DNA from: Saposhnikovia divaricata
Lineage: Eukaryota; Streptophyta; Magnoliopsida; Apiales; Apiaceae
Direction: 5' to 3'
Assembly (NCBI GenBank): GCA_036435485.1
Contig: CM071600.1
Location: 50,465,546-50,529,545 of the forward strand
DNA: 64,000 nucleotides
Of the stretch, positions 1-11,140 are shown piece after piece. The position numbers and the translations under genes were made by a program. Position 1 is the stretch's first letter. The number at the start of each line of letters is the position of its first letter. The notes below the pieces were generated by a model. It did not search any database. It was not told the origin of the DNA and saw only the letters and a program-made list of their open reading frames with translations.

Positions 1-133
1 GTTTCTTGCTTAGCACCTTGTCTGCTCAATACATCATCTTAATTATTCCATATTTCCTTGTGGTTTGATTGTTTGTGTTGAACCACCATATAAAGTTCCA
101 AAATTTGTACTAGTATTTTCAGAATACTCTTAC

Positions 134-2475
134 CAAATATGAAAGAGTCTAAACTTTTGTTTGGCATGTATTCATAGATCAGCAACATCTCTCCTTCCTC
201 AATGCAGCATCCGAGAAGCCTCACAAGATTACGATGCTGAAGCTTAGCAATACATGAAACTTCGTTCTTGAACTCATCTAGTCCTTGTCTAGAAGTCTTT
301 GAGAGTCTCTTCACGGCTATTTCCTGATTTTCATTCAGTGTGCCCTAAAGATAATCAACCATGTACCAAAAAATATGAGCAGGGGCGAAAGAACTGGTGG
401 GTCAAGAAGCATTTCTGGATTGCAAGTACATAAAAGATTATGCATATATAGATGTTTATGGATAAGACCTACCTTGTAGACCGGCCCGAAACCTCCTTCT
501 CCAAGCTTATTGTTCTGGGAGAAGTTACCAGTAGCATTAGCAATCAATTTAAAATCAAATAGTGGCAACTCCAGGTCTTCCCTTTCCGTTTCATTTCTGG
601 AATCACCTTTCAGGTTGAAGAGTGATTTTGCTGCTTGATCAAAAATGAAAAACATATTATTTTTCATTTAACCTTGTGATCTGTTAGAATTGTTTTCTTG
701 TTTCAGAAGCCAGGTAATATTCCAAAATGCAATGAAAAATACATAAAATGAAAGTGGGCAACATAACACCCCCCCCCCCCCCCCCCTTTGTGTTCTAAAG
801 AATGTGAATACTGGTTTTTACCTGCTTTAAACGGTAGAGTGATGAAGATACAAATTATGTTAGAATTTTATCTCTGATTTGGAACAAGCAGCAAAAATCA
901 ATAATGCAATAGGGTTATAATATATATTAAAAAATTACCTTTTCTCCTCTGCCTTCTCTTCTTGTAAAGAAATATAAAATATGAGCCTACTATGAGTATA
1001 GCTGCTATTCCTGAAACACAAATGATCGCTATGACACCGGTACTCAATTTGCTCGATTTTCCAGAGCTGGTATCTTCTTGAACTGCAGTAAACCAATAGA
1101 TATTTTAAAAGGCCCATAAATTAGACCAACGTTCACAGAAATCAAAATTTTATGCTTCCTTACCTAATTCTGAGGCTGCAGTTCTTACAAAAAGATCTAG
1201 CCCATTGACCTTATAATCCCTCAAATCCATCAGCTCATTGAACCACAACAGGCATCCAGTCCCACCTTGTCTGATATCAACATTAGAGTAAGCTGTACAA
1301 GAGCAGTTTTTTGTGCACTTCTCCCTACATTCATCAAGCACCATAGTTTGATTGAACCATGAAGTCCGCGTATCAGGCAACTTTAGGCCGGGATACTTGA
1401 CAAACACATCTGATCCATTCTCACAAGCAAATTGAGTTTTTCGAACACAACCATCGGACCAGTTTCCTACTTTCCATCTTTCTGCAAACCTTGGTTGATA
1501 ACCTCTTAGACATGTGCATGCCTGTCGTCCTGCCCGGGCTTGTGTAATGTTACAACTCCCATAAGCCCCACAAAATGCATACTGATCACAATCATCCCAT
1601 AGTACATTTGGATCAAAACTACCATATGTCCAGTTTTGTGTTTTTTCCTTTTATGTCAAAAGTTGAATGTCTCCACTAGGCTGCAAAACCAACCTAACTG
1701 CAGTAGTACTATTATTGTTGAGCTCAAAAGTTGAGTAGATTTCTTCCTTAGTAGAAATGAGTTTTAATTCAAAAAATATATCTGGTCGAAAAAATGACAC
1801 CCCACTAAACTGTATACCATCCCATGGTCCATACCTAAACACGACATCCGAAGCAGCAAAGATCAACAGTTGTGGATATCCACTAAGATCAAGCCTCTGT
1901 ACAAAAATACCAGGAGAAGGATCGTCAGGACTTTTCCAAGAAGTTATATGTCTATCTAAACCCTTTGTAAGATCCCATCCCAACTTCATCCCAGGTAGAA
2001 GATTATCACAAGGAAAATCAAAACTTTGCCAAAGGTAATTCCCCGGATCACTGTTATCTTTATATCTGACAGCAAAGTTTCCTGTATCTAACAATTGTGC
2101 CACCACAGGATTCGTCGAGGATCTTGATGAGTTCGATGACCATATTTTCCTCCCTGTGGGATCCATAAGTTCCAAACTTCCCTTGGGATCAAGCCTAAAC
2201 ACACGGGAAGTACTTCTAACTGGACTCTGTCTGTTAGCAACCCATACCACTGTCCTGTTTGATATTTTCTTGTACCAGATACCAACGTACCGATTTTTGG
2301 ATCTTCCGGGGCTAAAAAATCCCAGCTCGAATATTCCACCGGACGAGATGATTGTACTATTACCATCATCTACAATGCTTTGATTTGTATTTAATGTGTC
2401 GATAGCACTAGATGAAACTATCATTATTGAAAGTAAGAAGCTAAAGCCTACAAAAGTAATGCTTATGGTTCCCAT
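134..2475 (-). pseudogene. G-type lectin S-receptor-like Ser/Thr kinase, copy 1 (exons 1-4 only, nonsense codon in exon 1)
   Basis: Membrane receptor kinase of the S-domain (SRK-like) family. Reading the minus strand, I place exons at 2475-1164, 1082-939, 630-473 and 344-134. All have GT/AG junctions and the same lengths (1312, 144, 158, 211 nt) as the intact copy near 60-64 kb. Exon 1 encodes a signal peptide, B-lectin domain, S-locus glycoprotein domain and Cys-rich PAN domain. Exon 2 encodes a single membrane helix and a basic stop-transfer run. Exons 3-4 encode the start of the kinase (GEGGFG loop, IAVKRL lysine). The remaining kinase exons would lie left of position 1, so the 3' truncation comes from the window. 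A TAA codon at 1651-1653 interrupts exon 1; the reading frame continues unchanged after it. The start at 2475 (MGTIS) is chosen because the upstream extension lacks an ATG. Whether it is a true pseudogene or makes a short secreted lectin-like product is open. Confidence 0.85.
769..786. repeat. Poly-C tract in intron 2 of kinase copy 1
   Basis: An uninterrupted run of about 18 C residues on the plus strand lies between exons 2 and 3. The equivalent intron of copy 2 has a shorter C run near 62,168-62,180, so this homopolymer is length-variable between the paralogues. Confidence 0.9.
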
Positions 2476-3183
2476 TGATTTGCTTGTAAAATTATAATTC
2501 AAAAGTATTTATGCATTGGCTCATTAACTTGTTCAGCTAAATTACTTGGACACGACAGGAGCTACAGCGAAGACTTGTTTTTCTTGGTCATCCACCATTA
2601 TTTGGACTTGTTTTTGGGAGTAACAAGGTTTAGCAATCAATCAAGGATGCCGTGTGGAATGAAGATTTGAATGATTCATGAATTTGCTTAAGGTTGAAAT
2701 ATTTGTGATACATGTTAGAGACTGAGAAAAATGTAAGATTTAGAGAATCTATTGATGTTATGAGAAAATCAAGTCCACCGAGGATTACTACGTCTACCTG
2801 TAAATTCTTTCAAGAATATGACTCTAAAATCGAATACGGTTTTTCTAATGTCGGTCAAAGAACACATAAATAGGACATTTTTTAATTAATTTGTTTGTAT
2901 TAATAAATATAATGGACCTTCATGCAAAAATTACTTAATCAATTAAAATTAGTTAACTCATTAAAAATTAGTTTTTAGAATGTATACTTGGACACACACT
3001 AGATGACCCAATCGAATATATATGATGTTTAAAATGTGTTTTAATCTGCTACAACCATTAAATGTGCTAATAATCATATTTAAGATAATGAACTATAGAA
3101 GTGGTAAGAAACAAGAATACAATGTAGGTAAGTGAGCTTTTTTTTCGAAAGGAAGTTGGTATGAAAGTGAATATATATATATA
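2476..3183. other. AT-rich upstream region of kinase copy 1
   Basis: The first 50-80 bases upstream of the start are similar to the region upstream of copy 2 (the stretch around 'ATGCATTGGCTCATTAACTT' is shared), so part of the promoter was duplicated with the gene. Beyond that I see only AT-rich unique-looking sequence, ending in the TA microsatellite at 3,171-3,182. Confidence 0.6.
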
Positions 3184-4300
3184 GGGTCTTACTCAGATGA
3201 GAACCCCCTATTATTGTGAGAACTGAGATCTAATCTCAGCCCCACAATTTTTAAACCATTTTAAATCTTAGCCACATATTAAACACACCCACTAAACATA
3301 CACAACACACGCACACACACTCACACACGCGCTGTACATACACACACCTGCCCCATCCACCCACAACCACTTTTCTAACCACCACCACAACCTTCTTCTA
3401 CCGTCAGTACTCTACGTCATCTCTCCTCTGCTTCGTCGTCGTCCGTTAAGTCTTCATTAACAATGCCGGTATCTTCTCCAGTTACTGATCTTGTTCCTTC
3501 GCCGGTGCTGATTTAATATACTGTAGAAGAAATTTTGGTCGCAAATTCGCCATCTCCGATTGCAAGTGATCTCCGATTGTAAGTGATGAAGCAAACGCCG
3601 TCATAGAATCAGTTCCGACGAATTCAGAACCGTTTTTATCGACTGATTTGGTTATAAATTTCAGCAATTTACGTTTAATTTTGGTGATTTGAGATATTTT
3701 TTTGTAGTGATTTTGATGTGATGGTATTATTGTGTGGTTAAAATTTGTGTGATTCGACTTTTGAGGAGAACAAATCTGAGTAGTTAAAATACATCAAGCT
3801 ATTGTGAATTTTGTGGCTATTGTTGTGGATTTTGCGATGATTTTCAGCTTTCGGTGGTGATTTTTAGTAGTGGCGGGGTGGTGGCGGAGATGGGGTGATT
3901 TGTAATGCTTTTGGTTGTGGTGATTTTCGTTATTTGGTGGTGATTTTTGTTGGTGGTGGTGGTGGTGGTGGTGGCAGTGCGGTGGCCGGAGGTGCCGGAA
4001 TGTGGTGATTTTCTGTTTACAGGCGGTGATTTTTGTTGGTGGTGGCCGGAGGTGGCGGTAGTGCGGTGATTCTCTGTTTATCGGTGGTGATTTTCTGGGT
4101 TGGTCGGAATTTGTCGCCGGAAATGGTGACCGGAATATGGAAGAAATGATTGTGGGAGATGATGTTGAATTAAATGAATAATAAAAAAATAAAATTTTAA
4201 ATATTAATTGTGGGGCTAGGATTTAATTTAGATATAAAAAATATATGGTTATGATTAGATCTTATATCTCACCATAAGTGAGGGTTCTCATTTGAGCAAG

Positions 4301-4304
<4 letters not shown>
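3184..4304. mobile_element. Non-autonomous TIR element inserted in a TA microsatellite
   Basis: Both ends carry inverted repeats. The left end begins GGGTCTTACTCAGATGAGAA and the right end, reversed, begins GGGTCTTGCTCAAATGAGAA. The similarity continues about 110 bp inwards, through a shared CTAGCCCCACAA-like block near 3,236-3,250 and 4,203-4,216. Both outer edges join (TA)n. The interior has no transposase ORF. It contains a CA-rich stretch (3,290-3,400) and an imperfect GGTGGTGATTTT repeat (3,841-4,110). The organisation resembles microsatellite-targeting elements such as rice Micron, but I assign no superfamily. Confidence 0.7.
3841..4110 (+). repeat. GGTGGTGATTTT-type imperfect tandem repeat
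   Basis: Units containing GGTGATTTTTGTTGGTGGTG and GTGCGGTGATTCTCTGTTTA recur with a period of about 60-70 bp inside the TIR element, with a pure GGT run near 3,950-3,975. Consistent with a minisatellite made by slippage in a captured G-rich sequence. Confidence 0.65.

Positions 4305-4334
<30 letters not shown>
4305..4334. repeat. (TA)n microsatellite between two TIR elements
   Basis: A pure TA run that forms the right flank of the 3,184-4,304 element and the left flank of the 4,335-4,696 element. Further TA runs lie outside both elements, at 3,171 and 4,697. Confidence 0.95.
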
Positions 4335-4336
<2 letters not shown>

Positions 4337-4696
4337 CCTTTGCTCCATACAGAACACTCTTATATAACAAACAACAAAGAACACCTTAGATCTATTAGAT
4401 CCTTTGGCCCCGCCAGGGGCACCCAATACAAAAAGTTATTATTTTTTTACCCTCTATCAAGTCTGCAAAAAAAAAAATAATAAAAAGTACTGTTCACGTG
4501 ATGACGTCATCACGTGAACAGTAAATTTTCAAAAATTTTTTTTTTTTGCTGGATGGATGGAGCCTAAAAAAATAAAAACTTTTTGTATTGGGTGGCCCCG
4601 CCAGGGGCAATGGATCTATTAAATATGAGGTGTTCTTTATTTATGAGGTGTTCTTTATTGTTTGTTATATAAAGTGTTTGCCGTGTAGTGCAACTC
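4335..4696. mobile_element. MITE-like element with long inverted repeats and a central palindrome
   Basis: About 360 bp flanked on both sides by TATATA. The ends are inverted repeats: the left segment with TATATAACAAACAACAAAGA (about 4,361-4,380) is mirrored by its complement at about 4,644-4,672. Inner arms carry ACCCAATACAAAAAGTT at 4,419-4,436 and its complement near 4,578-4,595, next to a GC-rich CCCCGCCAGGGGC palindrome present in both arms. The whole element could fold into one hairpin. No coding capacity. Confidence 0.75.
4488..4523. repeat. 36-bp perfect palindrome with G-box / TGACGTCA / G-box core
   Basis: Each half is TACTGTTCACGTGATGAC read towards the centre. The palindrome holds two CACGTG G-boxes flanking one TGACGTCA box, all known plant bZIP-type binding sites. 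It lies at the tip of the hairpin formed by the surrounding MITE-like element. A binding role is inference only. Confidence 0.9.
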
Positions 4697-6889
4697 TATA
4701 TATATATACTATATATTAACCAGTGTTTCAACTGTTTTTTTTAAGTAACAAGACTGGGTTTGAAAAATAAAGATCCAAAAAAACGTGTTTTGTATGATAC
4801 CCAACGTGCCCCAAGAAAAAAAGTGTAATTAAGCTGCCATATATCTTGCAACCTCTGTAAAAATATTGTTTCCAGAAAAAAAGTTGGAAAAAAGTTGTGC
4901 TTGTACTAGACTAATTATGTTTGTAAAGTAATTAGCAAAAATTGTGTTTGTAAAGTTTAGGCTGTGGAAATGAAGATTTTCTCATCTTTTCAACTTTGAT
5001 TCACAATATATAATCACCCAAGTAAAGTAAAATGGAACAGTCATGAGCTATATTTTTTCTCAGATATTTCGTCAAATATTACCTGCAGCCTTAACTTTAC
5101 GTAGCATGACAATGTGTAATGTGTGCATGAATAATGTTTACGTCTGAATAGAGAAGTGGTTAAAGCATACAACTATCGTTTTCTGCATTACTTTTTGACA
5201 AATTCAACTCTTTTGACTTAAAAATCTTGATACTCCCGCTCTCTTGCTAGATAGTACGATTTTTTTTTTGTCAAAACAAACTTGACCTTAATAAATTGTA
5301 TCAAAATATGTTGTTCGGGAAAAAAAAGTTTCTTTCATTCCAGAAAATTTATCATCTAACCGAATGACACGTATGTTGCCCCCGAACATTTAGACAATAA
5401 CACCATCAAATATGAAAGATGAACCCCATAAAGAAGGGTTTCGTTAAAACCCCACAAAAGCAAAACCCTATGAAAAAAAATTTAAGGGGAAAAAAGAGAG
5501 CCCTCAAAAAAATAAGAATACATCGTTATAAAAAGTGACTACAAAATAATTGACTAGAATTTCTTGTTACTTTTGTAAGTCTCTATTGGCATCAGTTATT
5601 GGTGTAGTCTTGTCTTCTCTTTTGCTCTGCACCTTGACTGTTTCATTACTTCCTCTTGAAAGTCAAAATTGAGTTTTTTTTGAAACTTTTTTGTCGTTGC
5701 AAGTCACCAAAACAAACCCGATAAGAAAGGAATAATTACTGAATCACTTAAGAGATATAAGATTAACCTAATATAATATAATATCTATTATATACAATAT
5801 ATTTAATATAATAAAGCATTTAAATATATCCTAACCAAAGGTATCCCCTTTGGTTAGGCACATAAACATCAGGTTTTCTATATAACTGGCAAATAAAATG
5901 CTTATCGTTGAAAATAATAAATACTAAATTAAAGCATGTCATTCAAAATAGTAACTGAAATTAATTATTATCTTTTAATACTAGTCAAAAGTAATAACTA
6001 CATTAAACTAATGAATACATAGTTAAAATTAAGGTACAATTAAAACTTTTAATGCTAAATATAAAAATACTAGTCAAAAGTAATAACTACAGTAAACTAA
6101 TGAATACATAGCTAAAATTAAGATACAATTAAAACTTTTAATGCAAAATATAAAATGTGTTAAATTTTTGCTAAGATTTATCTGTTTTATAGACTAAAAT
6201 CTTGTTGACAATTAAAACTAAATCAAATAAAATACCATAACTCTTGCTCTTCCTCATAATCAGAATACAATTATTGGTATACACCAACCACACTATCTTT
6301 GGTATACACGAATCACCATTCATGGTCCTATAATACAAGCCATCTTTCATGGCCCCCATAGATTATTAATAATCCAGGTACAAATATCATCAAACAAATA
6401 TTCAACCACAATGACCAGGGATTTGCATTAAATTAAAAAACCATAAAGGAAAAAACACTATCTAAAACACTAATAATTAAATCTTAATCCAAATAAATCC
6501 CGTAGTAAAGAACTAATCACAAAATATTGTCTTTTACATACCATAACAAATTATCAAAGACTAGACAATTACCAGTTTAAAGCAAACAAAATTTTGTCAG
6601 ATATCTCAAGAGTATCAAATTCAATTTCACAATAAAAAAATAACAATACGTCTTACTTGAAAGAGAAGTGTCATAAATCCAATTATGATGAGTTAGGAAA
6701 AACTTTAAACTTTAAAGAGAAGTGGAAATTCCGAAAACCAATCATGACAAGAACAGAAACACCTTAAAATAAACGCACATAAAAGGGTCAAACGCATAAA
6801 AGCAATATGAGTACAAATTAACAATATTGTTCTAGTTTTTGCTGAACCCAGTTTACTCAATGCACATAGACTTTGGTATCTAAATATAT
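4697..6889. other. AT-rich intergenic sequence without recognisable gene
   Basis: No ORF with homologue-like composition, no RNA gene and no clear transposon ends were seen. It contains the short tandem duplication listed separately and a purine-rich stretch near 5,400-5,520. Confidence 0.5.
5977..6150. repeat. 89-bp tandem duplication
   Basis: The block starting AATACTAGTCAAAAGTAATA at 5,977 recurs at 6,066 with only a few substitutions (for example GTACAATT versus ATACAATT in the body). Two head-to-tail copies; non-coding. Confidence 0.9.
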
Positions 6890-7143
6890 ATTCCATCTGT
6901 CTCTAAATATGTTTCCTATTTCCTCTGAACATATTTGTCAACGCACACTTTTAATCGTTAATATCTTCAATTTCGCATTACTATTAAATATAAAAACTTC
7001 ACTGTATTAAAGTACTTATAAATACGAAAAGATCATTCATGACTATATTTGGTATTATAGATTATGCGTAAATTAGTAATTTGTCTCATGTTATGAACAA
7101 TCCCGACATTTTAAATGGGAAACACAATACGAGACCGATGGAG
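6890..7143. mobile_element. Stowaway-type MITE, intact
   Basis: TIRs TTCCATCTGTCTC (left) and GAGACCGATGGAG (right) match the widespread plant Stowaway end (CTCCCTCCGTCTC-like). The target dinucleotide TA lies on both sides. Non-coding interior. A related copy in the opposite orientation lies at 14,160-15,101, where it is split by another insertion. Confidence 0.8.
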
Positions 7144-7167
7144 TATAAGTAGCGCCATCTGACTGAT

Positions 7168-7721
7168 TTAGCCATAAATCTGTCTAAACATTTTAGAGCC
7201 CCTCTCTATTTCTTCAGGAGAGTAAAAGAGTCTCTCCAAGTCCCATGCGTACTCGTATTTTAGTTCTTGATAAACCTCATCATACATATCAACCTGTATA
7301 AATGGATACTGAGAGACCAACTTATCGTTAGAAGCTAAATCTGATCCTTTAGTTTCTAGATGCCCATTTACCCCAAAGGCTGCAATGGCAGGGAGGGGTG
7401 CACCTAGGGGAAACACACACTTAAACAAGGAACCTGCAACCTCTCGTTTAGACGAGTGTACCACCCAAGGCATTTTCTCGATAGTGCTTGAGGTGGAAGT
7501 AGTTTTCTCAATAGTGCTTGAGGAGGAAGTAGATTCTAAAATGATATCCAAATGAATGTAGATAATCTCGAAGTCAACATCGTGTGGCTTGTCAACATAC
7601 ACATTCTTTATGGTAGACCAAAATGATTCCCACTCACAACCATGATTCCCAAACAATAATAAGACATGTCTAAAACATATGTAAAGACCCACAGTCTTAT
7701 TTTTTAAGTCGGAGGTAAGTA
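7168..7721 (-). CDS. Terminal exon of a thioredoxin/nucleoredoxin-like protein (partial)
   Basis: On the minus strand the open frame begins right after a good splice acceptor (TTTGCAG at about 7,722-7,728) and runs to a stop at 7,168, giving about 184 residues. The order KTVGLY..., a long acidic strand (DVDFEIIYIHLD), MPW, and a 'PAIAAFGVNGHLE' strand follows the nucleoredoxin pattern (GKTVGLYF, then MPWLAIP, then P.L..IG..G). However, the CPPC-type active site expected after GLYF is absent: the segment has only an isolated Cys. A 30-bp in-frame duplication repeats SSTIEK. No upstream exon was found before the copia element that begins about 90 bp away. It may be a cut-off gene or a divergent, redox-inactive member; the family call is tentative. 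Confidence 0.45.
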
Positions 7722-7817
7722 CCTGCAAATATACACGAACATGAATGGTCTATTGCACAGATGACAGAAGATTAAGCAAAACCAATTTTCAACATATTGA
7801 GGAATGCACATGCTGAG

Positions 7818-8086
7818 TGTTAGTGCACATACTGAGTGTTTCACATGCTAGCAGCTTCAGTTGGTTGCTCACATGTCAAGATTCTCTCACATGATCACCA
7901 TCACAAACCTTTCACGTGCTTACAGCTAGTTGCCACATTCTGATCAGTTTGTATAGTTAATTACAGTTAGTTAGTTTATCCACATCACTGTAATCTATAT
8001 ATTGTAAGCTCTATAAATAGAGCATCTTATTATCAATGTATGTGCTAAGCCATTCAACACATTCTATATACATTTATTTACTTTTA
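7818..8086 (+). repeat. Probable 5' LTR of the first copia element
   Basis: The segment starts TGTTAGTGCACATACTGAGT and ends just before the primer-binding site. It holds a TATA box (CTATAAATAG near 8,010) placed as expected for an LTR promoter. No partner LTR exists in the window, so both borders are inferred from the TG start and PBS position. Confidence 0.55.
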
Positions 8087-8088
8087 TA

Positions 8089-8101
8089 TGGTATCAAAGC
8101 C
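8089..8101 (+). promoter_or_regulatory. Primer-binding site (initiator Met tRNA) of the first copia element
   Basis: TGGTATCAAAGCC matches the plant initiator-tRNA-Met PBS TGGTATCAGAGCC at 12 of 13 positions and lies 23 bp upstream of the gag start codon. Confidence 0.8.
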
Positions 8102-8123
8102 TACTTGTCTAAAGACATCAACC

Positions 8124-11100
8124 ATGACAGATTCCCCATCTTCTCCATCTAACACTATTGAGAGTTCAACTACAATCAGTAAGAACAACACACTTTCACC
8201 AACTGGTGAGCAACTAATTGCTATCAATTCCCATCAACAAATTCCCTTAGCCCTCACATCAAAAAACTATCCTTCATGGCGAAACCTTGTAATTTCATTA
8301 TTCAATGGCTATAACCTTTTTGGTTACTTAGATGGCTAAATTTCTCCTCCTCCACTTGGTAAGGATGGACTTTGGACCAATGATTATACTCATTGGTTCC
8401 GTCAAGACCAGTTAATTCTGTCAGCTTTACTTGGTTCACTTTCGGCTGAAGTTATGCCATTAGTGGCTGCTGCTAATACCTCACAGAAGGTATGGTTTAT
8501 GTTGTCTCGCTTATACGCGACTAAATCACGTACTAGAGTTCTTCAACTTAAGGAAGACTTGACTCTATCTACTATTGGCAACATGTCTGTCTCAGACTTC
8601 TTATAACACATTAATTCTAAAACGGATGAACTTGCAATCATTGACAAACCTATGTCAGATGATGACTTCACTTTATATGTCCTAACAGGACTTGGTGCAG
8701 CTTATAGAGAAATAGCTGCCCCGATTCGGGCCAGAGAACGCCCACTATCCTTTGAAGAATTGCACGACCTGCTTGTTTCATATGAGGCCTCAGTGAAACG
8801 ATATGAGGCCACTACTACAAATTTGGTAGCCACAGCAAACAATGCCACACACACTGCCTCACCATCACGTCCCAGAAACAACAACTTCAAGAATCACAGC
8901 AACAACCCTAACCGTCAAGGAGGCAATTATCGTGGTGATTATCGTTACAACAATCCAGGAAGAGCACGTGGGCATAACAACTACCAAAACAGAGGTGGTT
9001 ATAACAGCTACAATCGTCCCTCTGTTGTCTGCCAATTATGTGGAATTGCAGGCCACTTTGCTAGACAATGCAACAAGTTTCAATATACTGCTAATGAAGC
9101 ATTTACTCCACCTCATTCAACCGGTTCCAATCAATGGCTGATGGATTCTGGAGCTTCACATAATCTTACCTCTGATCTCAATAATCTCTCTATCCATTCT
9201 GAATATAATGGAACAGATGAAGTTCAAATTGCTGATGGTTCAGGTTTGCCCATCTCTCACATTGGGAGTACTAGCATTTTTCATCCCTCACGCACTCTTT
9301 TGCTTTCTAACATTTTATGTGTTCCAGCTGCTCACAGAAATTTATTATCTGTTCATGAGTTTACTAAGGCAAATAAGGGTTTTATCGAGTTTCATCCATA
9401 TACTTTTGTTGTGAAGGACCAAGCATCAGGGGAGAAACTATTGCAAGGCAAGTGTGACCAGGGAATCTATCAACTTAATCTTCCTCCACGTCTGTCTCTG
9501 AGGCCGGTTGCACGCATAGGGGAACGGGCATCTACTAATTGTTGGCATCATCGTTTAGGACATCCCAATCCTAGTTTATGTACCAACATTATTACAAATT
9601 TTCAGTTACCAGTTTGTTCCAGTTCTTCTAAACATCTTTTACCGTGTGTTTCTTGTCATCTTAATAAAAGCCAACAGTTGCCATTTAAAGAAACTTCTCT
9701 TGTTAGTTCCAATTGTTTAGAGTTTGTTTATGCAGATGTTTGGGGTCCTACTTCTGTTACCTCTCTTGATGGGCATCGATACTATTTAATCCTCGTTGAT
9801 CATTATACAAAATATGTTTGGCTTTACCCCATGCAGCGAAAATCCCAAGTTGCTCAAATCTTTCCATTATATCATGCATTGGTAGAAAAACAATTTAGTA
9901 CTAAAATTAAAAATTTCTACTCAGATAATGGTGGTGAATTCATAGCACTCAGACGATATCTATCTACTCATGGCATAAGCTGGTATACTTCTGCTCCTCA
10001 CACTCCACAGCAAAATGGAACAGCTGAAAGACGTCACAGACAGATTGTTGCCATGGGTCGAGCTTTACTACATCATGCTTCTTTGCCTTATGAATTTTGG
10101 TCGTATGCCATGGAAACAGCTGCTTATCTTTACAATCGTCTTCCTTCTCCAGTGCTGCAAGGGCGTAGTCCTTTTGCATCGTTATTTAACAAGATTCCCA
10201 CTTATGATAAGTTGCGTATCTTTGGATGTTTATGCTTTCCATGGTTAAAACCATATGTAGATCATAAGTTGGTACCTCCTTCCAGGGAATGTCTTTTCCT
10301 TGGTTATTCACTTAGTCAAAGTGCCTATCGATGTTATGATCTAGTCAATAAACGAATGTTCATTTCAAGACATGTTCGATTTGATGAAAACTCATTTCCT
10401 GGCAAGACTTTCTTTTGCAGTACTGGAAACACTATTTCGCACCATATCTCCAACCAAGGTGCCGATGTTCAAATTTCTCACGTTCCAGGAGTTGGAGTCT
10501 CCCTACCCATGTTTCATACTTTCTCAGAACCAACATCTATCCCACCATCCACATCACATGACTCAAGCACGATAGCCTCTGCTTCTGAGCAACAACAATG
10601 TACTCCATACCAATTGCAATCTATGCATTCTGATTCAACCATGTGTTCGACTCAACATCCACTTTCACAATCTCCCTCTCCATTCTTAGACACATTTGAC
10701 AATGAATTTGTCAACACTGCCAACCAAAATGCAAGTGACAATGCACTTTTACCTGTTGATCGAGTTCATTCTATGACCACCCGTTCAATGAACAACATCT
10801 ATAAGCCAAAAATACCCAAGTCTTACACAGCAACGAAACATCCTCTTCCCCCTCCAACCGAACCAACTTGCATTTCCACTGCAATAAAAGATCCTAACTG
10901 GCGAATGGCTATGTCTGAAGAATTTAACTCCTTACTCAAGCATGGAACTTGGGAATTAGTTCATTCCTCTTCTGCCACAAATATCGTTGGTTGTAGATGG
11001 GTCTTTCGTTTAAAACGCAAACCTGATGGCACAATCGAGAAATATAAAGCACGCTTAGTAGCAAAAGGTTTCCATCAACGTCAAGGATTGGATTTTCAAG

Positions 11101-11140
11101 AGACTTTCAGCCCTGTTGTGAAATCAGTTACAATTCGTTT
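8124..11140 (+). pseudogene. Ty1/copia gag-pol, truncated in reverse transcriptase
   Basis: One reading frame starts at ATG 8,124 (MTDSPSS). Gag is interrupted by TAA at 8,337-8,339 and TAA at 8,604-8,606; the frame stays open from 8,652 to the end. Visible domains: Gag; a CX2CX4HX4C zinc knuckle at about 9,030-9,071; aspartic protease with DSGASHN at about 9,144; the GAG-pre-integrase HH..CC region; an integrase core with DVWGP, DNGGEF and PQQNGTAERRH; then the start of reverse transcriptase (GCRWVFRLKRKPDG, ARLVAKGF). Homology stops after ETFSPVVKSVTIR at about 11,137, where gypsy-LTR-like sequence begins. The YVDD catalytic block and RNase H are missing. The gag and protease style suggests an Ale/Retrofit-like lineage, which is inference. 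Not able to transpose on its own. Confidence 0.9.
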
